Assembly (NCBI GenBank): GCA_029582265.1
Contig: CM055822.1
Coordinates: 39,386,679-39,450,678, forward strand
Length of the DNA stretch: 64,000 nt
From: Zoroaster sp. YZ-2022
Taxonomy: Eukaryota > Echinodermata > Asteroidea > Forcipulatida > Zoroasteridae
Direction: 5' to 3'
In this document: positions 63,961-64,000 of the stretch, piece after piece
Position numbering within the stretch: the first letter of the stretch is position 1
Layout of the letters: each line of letters starts with the position of its first letter
Notes under the pieces: model-generated
Databases searched by the model: none
Seen by the model: the letters and a program-made list of their open reading frames with translations, nothing else
Told to the model about the DNA's origin: nothing
Position numbers and translations under genes: made by a program

Positions 63961-64000
63961 GAAAGACCAACCCAATTGCTTTTTCCACCCATAGGTTAAA

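Overview
This is a eukaryotic, almost certainly metazoan, window: spliced exons with GT-AG introns, a 5S rRNA gene array, LTR and non-LTR retrotransposons, tRNA-derived SINEs, foldback MITEs and a Polinton (Maverick) element. A marine deuterostome invertebrate (hemichordate, echinoderm or cephalochordate) is the best guess. It rests mainly on a Ty3/gypsy-type element whose integrase lies upstream of reverse transcriptase, the Gmr1-like arrangement first described in deuterostomes, and on the style of the host gene and repeats. The species cannot be named from the sequence. Two runs of exactly 500 N (21212-21711, 56356-56855) are scaffold gaps. Frameshifts and small indels are common even in conserved repeats, so decay and long-read consensus error cannot be separated here.

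Layout. (1) 1-18.9 kb is the structural-gene end of a Polinton: packaging ATPase, major capsid protein, a jelly-roll minor-capsid candidate and several membrane or coiled-coil proteins typical of metazoan Polintons. It continues off the left edge; polymerase B, integrase and protease are not in the window. Three later insertions interrupt it: a short L2 tail at 1.1 kb, a 7.28-kb cut-and-paste transposon (7674-14956) coding for a retroviral-type integrase plus an OTU protease, and an inverted L2-like retrotransposon (15.58-17.58 kb). The last two hit two tandem copies of the same Polinton gene. (2) 19.1-20.6 kb: palindromic repeats and a Tx1/L1-like fragment. (3) 21.7-28.4 and 35.4-36.4 kb: dispersed repeats and a composite family with an internal unit of about 145 bp. 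(4) 28369-35386: an LTR retrotransposon with both LTRs, a CACGA target duplication, a tRNA-Pro-like primer site and gag-PR-INT-RT-RH order. (5) About 40.1-48.0 kb: an I-superfamily non-LTR element on the minus strand whose ORF2 is split by a 2.66-kb array of 15 5S rRNA units. The two halves of the ORF are in frame if the array is removed at a shared TTTAA. (6) 48-57.7 kb: MITEs, SINEs, a duplicated repeat and mostly anonymous sequence. (7) 57.8-63.7 kb: four phase-compatible exons of a host gene on the plus strand that runs off the right edge.

How the pieces relate: the Polinton genes would form one virion-assembly module. The remaining mobile elements are nested into it or into each other, so the insertion order can be partly read. 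The most unusual features are the 5S array inside a retrotransposon ORF, the integrase-OTU transposon with minisatellite-built terminal inverted repeats, and the duplicated Polinton gene broken twice by unrelated elements.
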